A DNA stretch of 40,000 bases, from NCBI GenBank assembly GCA_000818945.1, contig KN805400.1, positions 261,845 through 301,844 on the forward strand, written 5' to 3'. The DNA comes from Schizochytrium sp. CCTCC M209059 (lineage: Eukaryota > Sar > Bigyra > Thraustochytrida > Thraustochytriidae). Within the stretch, counting starts at the first letter, position 1, and each line of letters opens with the position of its first letter. The translations under genes were made by a program, and so were the position numbers. Shown here piece after piece: positions 24,266-36,100 of the stretch. Below the pieces are notes generated by a model, which did not search any database, had not been told where the DNA came from, and worked only from the letters and a program-made list of their open reading frames with translations.

Positions 24266-24946
24266 ATGGCGGCGACGATCGTGCGCAGCGGCGCGCTGCG
24301 GCTGCGAGGCAGGCCAGGCCCCTCGCTCTTCTCGCTGCCGGGCCTGGGGTCGCAGCCGATCTGGAGCGGCGCGGCGCGGCCGGCCTGGGCCGCGAGCCTC
24401 GAGCGCGAGTGGACGACGGTCCGCGACGAGTACGAGGCCGTTAAGGCGCGGCGCGGCTCCGACTACGCCGTGGCCGACGGCGAGCACAAGCTCCATGCGG
24501 GCGACTGGGAATGGCGCTCCTTCGTGCTCAAGGGCGAGTGGCAGGGCGATATGGCGGCGCAGTGCCCTCGCACGGCCGAGATTCTGCGCGAGCACGTCCC
24601 AGACCTCATGACGGGCCTCCCCTTTGCGTACTGCTTTTTCTCTACACTCAAGGCTGGCAGCGCCATCCAGCCGCACTATGCACCCTGCAATCTCCGCGTC
24701 CGCTGCCACCTCGGTCTTTCCGTTCCGTCTGAAAACGTGGACGACTGCGGGATCCGCGTCGCGGACCAGGCACAGGCCTGGCAAGAAGGCTCGGCTCTCG
24801 TCTTTGACGATGCATTCGAGCACGAGACATGGAACAAGACGGATGAGGATCGGGTTGTACTGCTCCTCGACGTTTGGCACCCCGACATTTCTCTGTCGGA
24901 GCGGCAAGAGATTATTGACATGTTCGCTTCAGTTCGCCGGAATTAG
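24266..24946 (+). CDS. Aspartyl/asparaginyl beta-hydroxylase family dioxygenase
   Basis: Single exon, 226 aa from the ATG at 24266; the frame is open further upstream but only through low-complexity promoter sequence. This is an Fe(II)/2-oxoglutarate dioxygenase of the ASPH (PF05118) family. Family features: W-x-W-R-S-F-V-L near 81, C-P-R-T, I-Q-P-H-Y-A-P-C-N (135-142), R-C-H-L-G-L with iron ligand His148, W-Q-E-G-S-A-L-V-F-D-D-A-F-E-H with iron ligand His186, and Arg196 for 2-oxoglutarate, followed by V-D/L-D-V-W-H-P. Like animal ASPH it uses two His and lacks the third acidic iron ligand. It lacks the TM anchor and TPR repeats of human ASPH, so it resembles the compact cytosolic forms of microbes and protists. 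The substrate is unknown. Confidence 0.9.
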   Translation: MAATIVRSGALRLRGRPGPSLFSLPGLGSQPIWSGAARPAWAASLEREWTTVRDEYEAVKARRGSDYAVADGEHKLHAGDWEWRSFVLKGEWQGDMAAQCPRTAEILREHVPDLMTGLPFAYCFFSTLKAGSAIQPHYAPCNLRVRCHLGLSVPSENVDDCGIRVADQAQAWQEGSALVFDDAFEHETWNKTDEDRVVLLLDVWHPDISLSERQEIIDMFASVRRN

Positions 24947-25546
24947 GCATCAATCCTTCAAGATCATACGAACATGAGATGTAGGCCTCTTGCTGCGTGG
25001 AGTGGTGAGACGTCTCGGTTGCGTCGTTGCTTTTTTAGTTTTTTCCTTTTCCATTTTCCCCCCTCCTGGCGCCTTTCGCCTCGTTGAACTGATCATGATG
25101 TCACGGAAAGCCATGCGATGCCGAGGACGATGCCAGTGAAGTGAATCATCGGGCAGATTTCGAAGTCACAGATACGAGCCAAAGTCTCTTTAATCACCCA
25201 AGCTTTTGCCAGCGCAAGATTGCGCACGTGCGACCTAACCCACGTACAGTGAATCCAATCTTATGGGGACAATGGTCACAACCACAGATTCGCGACTGTG
25301 CTTTGCGCAATGAAAAAAAAATCTTTAGCATGGAACAGTGGTGGAAAAGCGCGTCCATCCTAGCTTTGTATGCGACGAGAGAGATTACACACTGGAAGAC
25401 ACTGTTCTCCATTTCAGCTCCTCGTTCCGCGAGCTGTACAGTTCCTTTTGCACTCAAGGGAGCGTAAAGAGTTGGGGGAAAGAAAATAGAAAACGTTGAG
25501 CTTTCGGGTCGCTTTGAAAACACTGACTGCTTACACCGTATGTATT
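24947..25546. other. Convergent 3' intergenic region, hydroxylase / four-TM protein
   Basis: A 600-bp tail-to-tail gap with a T-rich patch (about 25029-25062). Frames of about 108 codons exist on each strand (25141-25523), but both need non-ATG starts and show no domain. Probably 3' UTR and spacer. Confidence 0.5.
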
Positions 25547-26335
25547 CTACAATAAGTCGTCGTCGCCATCGTCATCAACTTCACCGTTGCCATCTTTGCC
25601 TTTTGTTCGCGAACTCGTACGTTGGCGTCGTTTCTTTTTACTGCTGCTGTTGCTGCTTCGCAGAGACCCTTTGGACTTTGAACTCTTCACGTCACTTTCC
25701 TGCTCTCCGTCAGCTTCTTCAGCAGGCTTGCCCGTGCTGCTGGACGCCAGACTTGAGGTTGGCTTCTTTCTGTTTTTCTTAGAGCTGTTACCTGTTTTTG
25801 ATGACTTTTCCCTCGATCCCTTCTTCTTTGATCCAGACTTGTGTCTGGGCAGCATCGCCTCCTCTAGATCTCCAGCATCCTGTTCGAGAAGGCTTTCATC
25901 TTCGTCAGAGGCAGCAACAACGCGGATACGTGAAGGACGTGCATGGGCTGCTGGCAAACTTCGCGAAAAGTAAAGTGTGTAAAACGCGAGAACTAGCTGG
26001 AAACATGCGAGAACCATGAAGATTGCACCATGCACCGCCGTGTCTCCCTCGCTGTTTGCGAAAAGCACCACCGCAATGCCTGAGAGCGCGATCGCAGTCA
26101 AAATTGACAAGACGCCGGCCCATCGCGCGTTCTCTCGCGTCTCGGACCGTGTTAAATACGCGCTTATTGGCAGCACAACGCCGACATTTATCGCAGCGCT
26201 GCCAAGCAGCAATATTACCGTACGCTGGCTGTCATACCCCGCGTACAAGCATAGTCCTTCCACTGCAAAGACCCAAGCCGAGACAATCACCATGCTTAGA
26301 ATAGACACGACATGATGCTGTCGTGAGAATACCAT
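25547..26335 (-). CDS. Unrecognised four-TM protein with Lys/Ser-rich tail
   Basis: A 262-aa frame on the minus strand from the ATG at 26335 (the frame opens 17 codons earlier with GTG, so an upstream exon cannot be excluded). I do not recognise a family. Four hydrophobic segments are visible: about residues 9-33 (S-I-L-S-M-V-I-V-S-A-W-V-F), 38-59, 73-95 and 101-125. The spacing resembles a MARVEL/tetraspan layout. After TM4 comes a soluble tail of about 135 residues: first acidic with D-E-D-E-S-L-L-E-Q (a possible dileucine sorting signal), then dense Lys/Ser/Arg, and finally an acidic G-D-D-D-L-L terminus. The tail is likely cytosolic and disordered. Its good length, GC-rich codon use and clear TM pattern argue for a real gene. 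No function is proposed. Confidence 0.65.
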   Translation of the reverse strand: MVFSRQHHVVSILSMVIVSAWVFAVEGLCLYAGYDSQRTVILLLGSAAINVGVVLPISAYLTRSETRENARWAGVLSILTAIALSGIAVVLFANSEGDTAVHGAIFMVLACFQLVLAFYTLYFSRSLPAAHARPSRIRVVAASDEDESLLEQDAGDLEEAMLPRHKSGSKKKGSREKSSKTGNSSKKNRKKPTSSLASSSTGKPAEEADGEQESDVKSSKSKGSLRSSNSSSKKKRRQRTSSRTKGKDGNGEVDDDGDDDLL

Positions 26336-27152
26336 CTCCACCACCACTTGCGTACGTACGTTCGAGCTCAGACCTCGAAGCTGCACCAGGACCCTGCGAT
26401 CGGCGTCTAAAAAAGCTCGCGTGCTCAGCCACCCGCGAGCATATTTGGCGCTGCTCAGGGCTCGAGCGAAGTGCCATTCTGTGTTCTACATCTTACCGTT
26501 AGGTAAGTTCTAGTCTCGGCCTAGGACTGGAGACAAGCCCAAATGATCCCCTCTTTCTGCTATCATTTTTTTGACCGTTGAAAGACCCGAACGTCATGGT
26601 CTGACTTGGAGACAGGCGTCTTGGCGCACTTCAAGTTGCATCCCTACTTGGATGGAGTCAACGACCGGGGCCATACAAGAGCAACAGCAACAAGAGCGGG
26701 CTTCAATCAGGAGGACGAGGGAGGAGGAGGAGGAGGAAGGAAGACTCTGGTCTTGCCCCCGCGCTTGTCTTACCGGCCCGCCAGGTATACGCACATACTC
26801 CATCTCGAGCTCAGCGAAACGAGAGCCCACCGGGCAACGGCGGCGGCGGTGGAGCTGCCGAGGTGGCACGCGGCCTGTCTGGCTGTTGTGTGCAACGTCA
26901 GCGAAGAGCCACGAGCGACGTAGTTGCAGAAAGGCGCGGTAAGGCGCGCAAGAACGAATAAACAAACCAGGGGCGAGCGGTAAGGGCCACGCTCGCTTCT
27001 CCTTCTACTGCTACTGCTGCTGCCACGTTTCCTTCTACTTTTACCTTGACGAAAACGAAGTCGAGACGAAAGCGAAGGTGCCCCGTTGTCCAATCAACAA
27101 CATTTTGTACGCAGCTAGGCGTTCGAGAAAGGGAAGGTCAAAAGAATAGATT
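26336..27152. promoter_or_regulatory. Divergent intergenic region, four-TM protein / dynein heavy chain
   Basis: An 817-bp head-to-head gap that must hold both promoters. It includes a CGTACGTACG palindromic stretch (26351-26360), a purine-rich GGAGGAGGA tract (about 26712-26740) and CTACTGCTACTGCTGCTG triplets near 27005. Frames on both strands in 26571-26965 are compositionally biased, and I reject them as genes. Confidence 0.5.
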
Positions 27153-30100
27153 ATGGCCTTCCAAGCTCGTCACCGATGGATGATCGGCAAAATAAACGAG
27201 GGCTTTGGCCTGCGCGACGAAGACTTTGTGGAAAAGAGCTTGCGCGACGACGAAACGCTCGCGCAAATTAACGCCTTCTTCGCAGCAGACGGACCCGACG
27301 TTCTTCTCTTCTTTTATCAAGACGGCCAGCTCTTCCTCACGGATGGAAAGTCACAAGGACTCACCGGTCTTTGCGTTTATTTCGTGCGCGTCCGCGTCGC
27401 CAACAAACCGAAACGAGAACTTGCCGCAAGCGAGGCAGGAGACAATGCCATCAGCTTTGGGACGCTCAATGGCGCGCTTCTTGACTCGTACGAGAGTGTC
27501 TTGGCCAAGTCACTCAAGCCTCTCATTGACGCAAAAAGTAGCTGGTCGCAAGCTTCGGGCAAGGAGGCTCGTGAGTTTTGCGTCGGCCTCGGCAAGTTCA
27601 CAGACTCGGTCCAAGACCAACTCAAGAGCCTGACGTCGGGCCTCGAGCTTGCCAAGCCACAAACGGCCTTGTTTGAGACAGCTCTCCAGAACACGCGCGT
27701 GCCTCCGGAAGTAGCTGTGCACTTTGTCGATCTCCTCAGCAACTGGTGCGAAAAGGTCGAGTCCTTTCTTGAGGATGAGGATCAAACGAAACGCGACGCA
27801 GGAGAAAAGGGACCTATCTCTGAGATCGAGTACTGGCGACGCCGCACGCAGCGTCTCATGTCCATCACCGAACAGCTCAAGAGCAAAGAGTGCAGAACTG
27901 TCATCAGTGTTCTGCAGAGTCTTACGAAAAATGCGCAGCAGCCGCGCATCATGTCTGCTTTCACTGCTTTCGGCCAGGATATTGCTCCGTCAGCTGGAGG
28001 CCCGGGCGCTGTGGGTGGTCCGACAGGAGGCAGCGGGCCGTCGGTGGGCGGCAATAACGTGCATGAGCTCAACATGCAAAGCGTTGTTTCCTTGCTCAAG
28101 CGCTGGCGCCAGATCGACATTAACATTACTGAGGCCGCGAATGAGGCAAAGGACAATGTCAAGTATCTCGGAACCTTGGAAAAATTTATCGAGCCCTTGT
28201 ACAGCGGCACGCCACAAACCATCATTGATGCGCTTCCCGCGCTCATGAACTCGATTAAGATGATTTACACGATTGCGCGCTACTACAACACCTCCGAGCG
28301 CATGACCACCCTCTTTATCAAAATCTCCAATCAGCTCATCATCAACTGCAAGCGGTACATCACGCGCGCGACCAGCGCCTCCAGCGGGACACGAGATACC
28401 GCGGCCCAGGAAAAGAAGCAAGCTGTTATCGCGGCAGCCACAGCCAGTTTTTCCTTCAAGGGCCCCATTGTCCCCGCAACCTCGAGCCTTGCGGCCGCCG
28501 GGCAGTCCGATGGCGACTCCGTAGAGAGAATCTGGGACCAGGATCCAGAGAGGCTGTTGCAGGCCCTTGAAGCCTGTCTTCAGCTCAACGAGGCCTACCA
28601 AGAGCAGTACCACCTCACAAAGGACAAACTCTTGGCTGTCCCCAAGGGCCGGCAGTTTGACTTTAGCGAGATGCAAATCTTTGGCAAGATTGACCTTTTC
28701 TGCAGACGCGTCATCAAGCTCATGGACATGTTCTCGACTATCCATCAGTTCAACAGTCTTGCAAGTCATAATCTCGAGGGCATGGAAGGCCTCATTGCGC
28801 AATTTAATCGCATTGTACACGACTTTCGCTCACGCCAGCACGATCTTCTCGACTTTTACAACAACAAATACGATCGTGACTACATTCAGTTCAACATGCG
28901 TATCACCGACCTCGAGTCGCAGCTGCAGCAGTTCATCAACCGCTCGTTCGAGTCCATCACCTCAATTGAGGCCTCTCTGACTTTGCTCAAGCGCTTTCAA
29001 AGTATCCTGCAGCGTGACACCCTGCGCGCAGACCTCGATGCCAAGCTCATGGTCATTTTTCACAATTACGGCCTTGATCTCTCCACCGTGCAGGAGCTCT
29101 ACGAAAAACACAAACACTCCCCACCCATCTCGCGCAATATGCCCCCTGTTGCCGGTAGCATCATCTGGGCCCGCCACTTGCTTCGTCGCATCGAGGAGCC
29201 AATGCGCAAATTTGAAATGAACGCGTCGGTGCTCTCGACAAAGGACTCGAAAAAGATCATCAAAACGTATAACAAGGTCGCAAAAACCCTTGTTGCCTTT
29301 GAGTATCTCTGGTACGAGGCCTGGTGCAATGCTGTCGACGCTGCGCGCGCCGGGCTCCAGGCTACGCTCATCATCCGCCACCCGACGCTGAAAAAGCTCT
29401 TTGTCAATTTTGACCCGGAGATCCTTCAGCTCATCCGCGAGGCCAAGTGTCTGTCACGGCTCGGCATCGAGATCCCAAACGCCGCAAAAATGGTTCTTTT
29501 GCAAGAGCAAAAGTTCAAGCACTACCACAATGAGCTCACCTATCTGCTTCGTGAGTACGACCGTATTGTGGGAATGATTCTGCCTGTTGCCCGCGACATG
29601 CTCGTTCCGCACATTAACGATCTTGATTTGTCGTTGCGCCCGGGAATGATCTCCCTCACCTGGACGAGCATGAACATTGACGCGTATAAGCACACTGTTC
29701 AGGCCAATCTGATGCGATTCGAGGAGCTCATCATCAATATGAACGACATTATCGAGAATCGCATCGAGAAGAACCTGAAAACGGTCGGCAAGGCGACTCT
29801 CGTCGACCTCCCCTCTGGCGATGGTCTCCTCACCCTCGACGAATTTGTTCTCAAACAAGAGACCTTTGTGCGTCTACAGACGCGCTTTCTCGATGCGAAG
29901 AACCGAGAAATCGAAATTGCAGTGCGCGACCTCATCAAGCACGTTCGCAGCTACAAGCTTCAGCATGTGACCACGCAGCAGACCGTTTTTTCCTCTGCCG
30001 AAGCAGATGTCGCAAGCGCGGACCTTCTCGACCACTACAATCGCCTCATGTACCAAGCGCTTCTTCAGGCGACCAAGAACTCGCTTGCTGCCATCAAGAA

Positions 30101-33100
30101 GCGGGTTTGTGCCAAGGGCTCGACCGGATTTCTGTATCTCGTACGACCCTTTTTTGAGGTCGACGTTCAGCTTAGTGTGCCGTCCGTGCGTCTTGTGCCG
30201 TCTCTTGACGAGGTGCAGAACTGCATCAACAAAAGTGCACAGTCCATTCTTTGGTGCAGCAAGTCGATCTGGGACTGGGGTCAGCTCGACAAGGATGGCG
30301 ATGACCGCATTAGCTTTTTCGAACGTATTGGCAAGGACGTTCAAATCGTCCGGTCCGTGCTTCTGCTCACTGGCGCCCTGCTTGGCACAAAGAATCACGT
30401 GCGCGACTACCTGGCCCAGTTTACCGTCTACGACTGGCTATGGAAGGATGACATGGAGTTCATGTACAAGCGCTTCATTGATCGAAATCCGTCCATTGAC
30501 GAGTTCGAGGCCGAGCTCAGTCGTTTTGTCTCGATCGAGAGCCAAATCCGCCAGATCCCTGGCGTACACAATATCGGTGCTCTCTCTCTCAATACGAACA
30601 ATCTCAAACTTCAGCTTCAATCCGAGGCCTCCCAGTGGAAGGTGCAGTATTCGGACAAGGTACATCAACAGGCGAGTGAAGCCATGGAGAACCTTCTCGA
30701 GTACATTCGTCTCACACATCAGCGAGTAGGTCGCGAAGTCAATTCGCTCGAGTCCCTGCGCTTTGTCATGAGCGTGCTCAAGGAGGTTCGCGAGCGCGAG
30801 TCTACCATTGAACAAGAAATTACGCCTATTCTTGACATGTATGACATGCTCGACCACTATCTTCCCCCCGGCGTGGTAGGCAAAGAGGAAATGGACAAAA
30901 AGGGCATTATCCGCAGCTCCTGGCGCAAACTCGGCGACTTTGCCGAAGAAGTCACAGACCAGCTCGCGGGTATCCAAGGAAGATTCAAGGCGCAGCTCAC
31001 GCGCGATGTCAAGGTCTTTTCCCGAGAAGTTGTTGCCTTTCGAGCCACTTACCTGTCCGAGGGACCAATGGTGGCCGGTCTCAAACCAAAGGAGGCTGTT
31101 GATCGTCTGCGACGCTTCAAGTCCGACTTCGAGGTCCATGCGCGCAAACAGGAAATCCTCTCCGCTGGCGAGGAGCTTTTTGCGCTTAAACAAACCGACT
31201 ATCCGGACTTGATAAAGACCAAAAAAGAGCTCGCCCTGCTTGATCAGCTGTACTCGCTCTACATTGATGTGGTGGACACCATGGAAAAGTACCGAAACCA
31301 GCTATGGACCGACTGCGTAAAAACGGTTCCTGCAATGGCAGAACGAGTCGCAGAGTTCGAAGCGCGCTGCAAGCGTCTCCCCGTAAAACTTCGTGACTGG
31401 GACGCCTACAAGGATCTGCGGCACGATCTTTCTGACTTCCAGTCTGTTCTCCCGCTTCTTGTGGAACTCTCAAAGCCCTCTTTGAAGATGCGACACTGGG
31501 CACAAGTGACGCATCTCACTGGGAAGCAGTTCAACACAGAGACAGGAAAGCTCAAGGAGCTTTGGCACCCGGCCATGCTCAATCATCGCGATGCCATTGA
31601 GGACGTTTGTCACGCCGCCGATAAAGAGCTTGAGATTGAGGATAAGATTTCGTCCATCAAGGAGCAGTGGGCCGCAGAGCACTTCACCTTCGCCAAATGG
31701 CGCCAGCGTGACTGCCTCGTGCTCAAGGGATTCAGTCAGGTGATTGAGGACCTCGAGGAATCCCAGCTCGCATGCCAGAGCATGCTTTCGCTCCGATATG
31801 TGGCTCCATTCAAGGAAGAGGTAGTTGGGATTTTAGCCCAGCTTTCTGAGACGGGCGAAACCCTCGAGCTCTGGGTCAAGGTGCAGACGCTTTGGATGTC
31901 ACTCGAGAGCGTTTTTACGGGCGGTGACATTGCAAAGCAAATGCCCCAGGATGCCAAAAAATTCGCCAAGATTGACAAGGACTTTCACAAGGTCATGGAG
32001 CGTGCGCAGGATTCGCTCGGTAACGTTTTGCAATGCTGCGCAAATGAGCTCCTGAAGAACACTTTGCCAAATCTCTACACGGAACTCGAGCGGTGTCAAA
32101 AGAGTCTCGAAGGCTATCTCGAGCAGAAGCGTTCTCGGTTTCCGCGTTTCTATTTCGTTTCCAACCCGGTGCTGCTCCAAATTCTATCGCAAGGCTCCGA
32201 TCTCGATGCCGTCCAACCCTTTTACGAGAAAATATTCGATGCCGTGAGTCAGGTCACTCTGGACCCGGCGAATCCGCGTACAATTACGCACGTTAAGAAT
32301 GTAATCGGGGACGACGAGGAAGTTGTCGCACTGTCGACTCCCGTTCAAGCCTCGGGCCACATTGAGGACTGGCTGCTGAGTCTCTTGACGGAAACGCAAA
32401 CTACAATGAAAGATCACTGTCGCGCGGCGGCTTCCGAATGCATGGACGCTGAGCTCGAAGACTTCATCTCGCGTCACACGGCGCAGTTTGCGCTTCTGGG
32501 CCTCCAATTTAAGTGGACTGCGCAAATGACGCATGCTCTTACGCACTGCAAGGGCAACAAGAATATTGTGGGTGAGACGAGCAAGTTGCAGCTGGCAATT
32601 CTCACCAAGCTTTCGTCTATGTGCCTCACGGACCTTGGGTCTGCCATGAATCGGAAAAAGATTGAGACACTCGTCACCGTGCAGGTACATCAGCGTGACG
32701 TGTCCGCAGATCTCTTTCGGATGTTCAAGGACCGCCGTGTTGGCTCAGCGCAGGACTTTGACTGGACCAAACAAGCTCGCTTCTACTGGAACCCGGACCC
32801 CGCTCAGGGCGGATGCTCAATCTCCGTTTGCGACATGGACTTTACTTATGCCTACGAGTACCTCGGCTGTAAGGAGCGACTGGTCATCACGCCTCTCACA
32901 GATCGATGCTACGTCAGTCTTACGCAAGCGCTCGGCATGAACCTGGGAGGTGCCCCAGCAGGGCCAGCGGGCACCGGCAAGACTGAAACCGTCAAGGACC
33001 TCGGTCGTGCTCTCGGCACATACGTAGTGGTCATCAATTGCTCGGACCAACAACGGCATACAGACCTGGCCAAGATCTTCAAGGGACTCTGTCGTGCGGG

Positions 33101-36100
33101 TATTTGGGGCTGTTTTGATGAGTTTAATCGCATCGAGCTCCCCGTACTCAGTGTAGTCGCTCAGCAGATCCTCGCAATCACTAACGCGAAGCGTATGCAA
33201 AGCGCCACGCTTACATTTCCCGGCGATGCAGACGCGATCTCGATCAAGCACACCGTGGGTACCTTTGTTACGATGAACCCAGGATATGCAGGTCGCCAGG
33301 AGCTCCCCGAAAACCTCAAGGCTCTGTTCCGAACAGTAGCAATGATGGTTCCCGATCGCGAGATTATCATTCGCGTCAAGCTCTGCAGTGTCGGCTATAG
33401 CAAATTCACCGAGCTGGCCAACAAGTTCAATACCTTGTATCGCTGCTGCGAGATGCAGCTTTCCGCGCAACATCACTACGACTTTGGTCTACGAAACATC
33501 CTCTCTGTACTGCGCACGGCTGGGCAAATTAAGCGCGACAATCAAAGCCACGATGAGCACGCGCTTCTCATGCGGGCACTCCGTGACATGAACTTGAGCA
33601 AACTTGTCGCGCTCGATGTCCCGCTGTTCTTATCGCTCTTGCTCGATCTCTTTCCTCAGCAGCAAGGCCAGCAGCAGGTTTTGCAGGACGAGCAGAATGG
33701 CGAGGGCGGCATTGGTTCCGCGCTTTCTCTCGTGCTGCAAGAAGGAGGGCTTCAAGCGCATCCTCCTTGGGTGCGAAAAGTGCACCAAGTGCACGACACG
33801 ACGCTTGTTCGCCACGGCATCATTGTTCTCGGTCCCGCCAGTGCTGGCAAGTCGGCTTGTCTCGAAGTTCTCGCGGATGCACAGACCCGCCTCAACGGCG
33901 TACCCACCAAGATTGTTCGAATGAATCCCAAAGCGATTAGAGCCCAGGAAATGTTCGGCGAGACGGATCCTGCAAGTCATGAGTGGGTCGATGGCGTTTT
34001 TGCGACCTTGTGGGCAAAGCACAATGACCGCTCGCGTCGCGACCGAACTTGGCTCGTGTGCGATGGGCCTGTGGATGCACTATGGGTGGAAAATCTCAAC
34101 ACAGTGCTGGATGACAACAAGATCCTCACATTGGCCAACGGAGAACGGATTTCCATGTCAGACAATGTTAAGCTCGTATTTGAGACCGAAGACCTCGAGA
34201 ACGCCTCTCCGGCAACGGTGTCCCGTGCAGGGATCATCTTTGTAAGTGACACGGATTTGGACTGGGAGCCCGTCCTTGAGTCGTGGATAGCCCAGCAGCA
34301 GGAGGCGCACCGTCCCATCTTACGCGATCTCTTTGCAAGATGGGTCGGAAACTGCGATCTCTTTGGCGCATTCTCGCGGCTTTTCGTCTCGACGCTGCCC
34401 CGTGCACGCGTCTCCTTGATCACGTCAACGTTTCAGCTCATGGAAAAACTCATCGCACAGGCCAAGCTCTCAGACTCGCCGAGCGACGCAGAGCAAGAGC
34501 TGGAGCGGATTTTAGTGTTTTCCCTCACGTGGACGTTTGGAGCCCTTGTTGATGCCGCAGATCGCAGCAAGTTCGACCAGCTGCTCCGTTCTGTCGCGGG
34601 GGAGACCTCGAGCGAGGCGCTTCCGGGGCGAGCCAACAACGACGACTCGTGCTTTAACTATCGTCTTGCATTGCCCGAGACATCCTGGGAGCCCTGGGAC
34701 GAGCCTGCATGGAAACCTCGAGGGGGTGAAGGTCATCTTTCCCGGTTTCGGCGTGATTTTGCAAATTTGCGCATCCCCACGTCAGAGACACTTCGATCAA
34801 CTTTTGTGCTCAAGCAAATGCACGCGCGACGAAAGCCTCTGCTGCTCGTAGGCGACTGTGGGACGGGCAAGTCGACGCTGGCGCGCATGTTCGCAGACAG
34901 TATGCAGGAAGAAGATGACCAGCAGAGTCGACAGGTCTTCAAGGCCATCAAGCTCAGTTTCTCTACGACGCCTCGAGTGCTCCAAGACGCCATCGAAGGG
35001 GAAGTCGACAAGCGCGGAGGCAAAACGTACGGACCGAGCAATGGGCAGGAAATGACCATTTTCCTCGATGACCTTTCCCTTCCCGAAAAAAACCTCTGGG
35101 GCGATCAGCCGACGATGGAGCTTGTGCGCCAGCTCGTCGAGTTGCGTACGCTTGCCTTCCTTGATAAGGACAAGCGTGGAGACTTTAAGACGCTCGAGGA
35201 CGTTCAATTCATGGCTGCCATGACGCGCGCTCGCGCTGGAAGTCTGCAAGCGAGCAGTGCAGTCGCTGAGAAGGATAAGGACTCAGCGGTGGCGGCAGCC
35301 ACCGCAGACTCCGAGGAAGTTTACGACGCTCAGGCCTTGCGACAGGCCGGCATCCCGCGTCGCCTCTTGCGGCACTTCTTTGTGCTTAATGTGTCGCCTC
35401 CGAATCAGCAGACACTGTCCGGCATCTATCTCACCATGATCCGAAGCTATGTGGCTTGCGCTGGGCTGCAAAACGCGGAGCGGGATCTCAGCAAGCTTGG
35501 AACGATGGCCGACAAGCTTGTTCCCGCGACGATCAACTTGTGGAACCGAGCGCGGGATTTTCTCCTGCCGACGCCGTCAAAGGCACACTACATCTTTACG
35601 CTCCGCGATCTGAGCCGTGTCTTCCAGGGCGTAATGCGTGTGCCCGTGGACGTAATTCTTGAGTTGGGTGAGAAGACCATTTATAAGGTTTGGCGCCATG
35701 AGGTGGAACGCGTCTTTGCTGATAAGCTGATCTGCGAGACTGACAAGTCTCGATTGCGATCAATCGCTGACGAGGTCGCGAATCGAGATTTGGGCAAGGA
35801 TGTCGCTTCTCAATGTTACTATGCCAGCGCTAGCTCAGGTGCAAGCGCAAGCTTGAATGCGAGCGCATCCGGAAATAGAAAGCAATCCAAGAAAGAAGTT
35901 GCTCAAGGTGGTAAATCGAGTGCCGGCCCCAAAGAGCTCGTGCAATTTGTGGACTTTTTGCGAGATCCTGTCATTGACGAAGACGACGGGTCGCTCATTG
36001 CCCCGGCGCCGCGCGTGTACGAGCCCGCATCCTCGATGGAGGCTCTGCAAGAGCGGGTGTTTGAGTTCCTCGACCTGCACAATCAAGAGAATCCTGAGCG

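Noticed and set aside
24068..24907. N-terminal extension of the FAAP24-like frame to 472 codons
   Set aside because: It crosses the promoter repeat and then runs antisense through the hydroxylase. The composition is low-complexity Arg/Ala/Pro.
25141..25523. Overlapping frames of about 108 codons on both strands
   Set aside because: Non-ATG starts, no domain, and they lie in a convergent 3' gap where UTR is expected.
26571..26965. Frames of about 123 codons on each strand upstream of the dynein
   Set aside because: Composition is driven by GGA and CAG-type repeats, they overlap each other, and no domain is visible.
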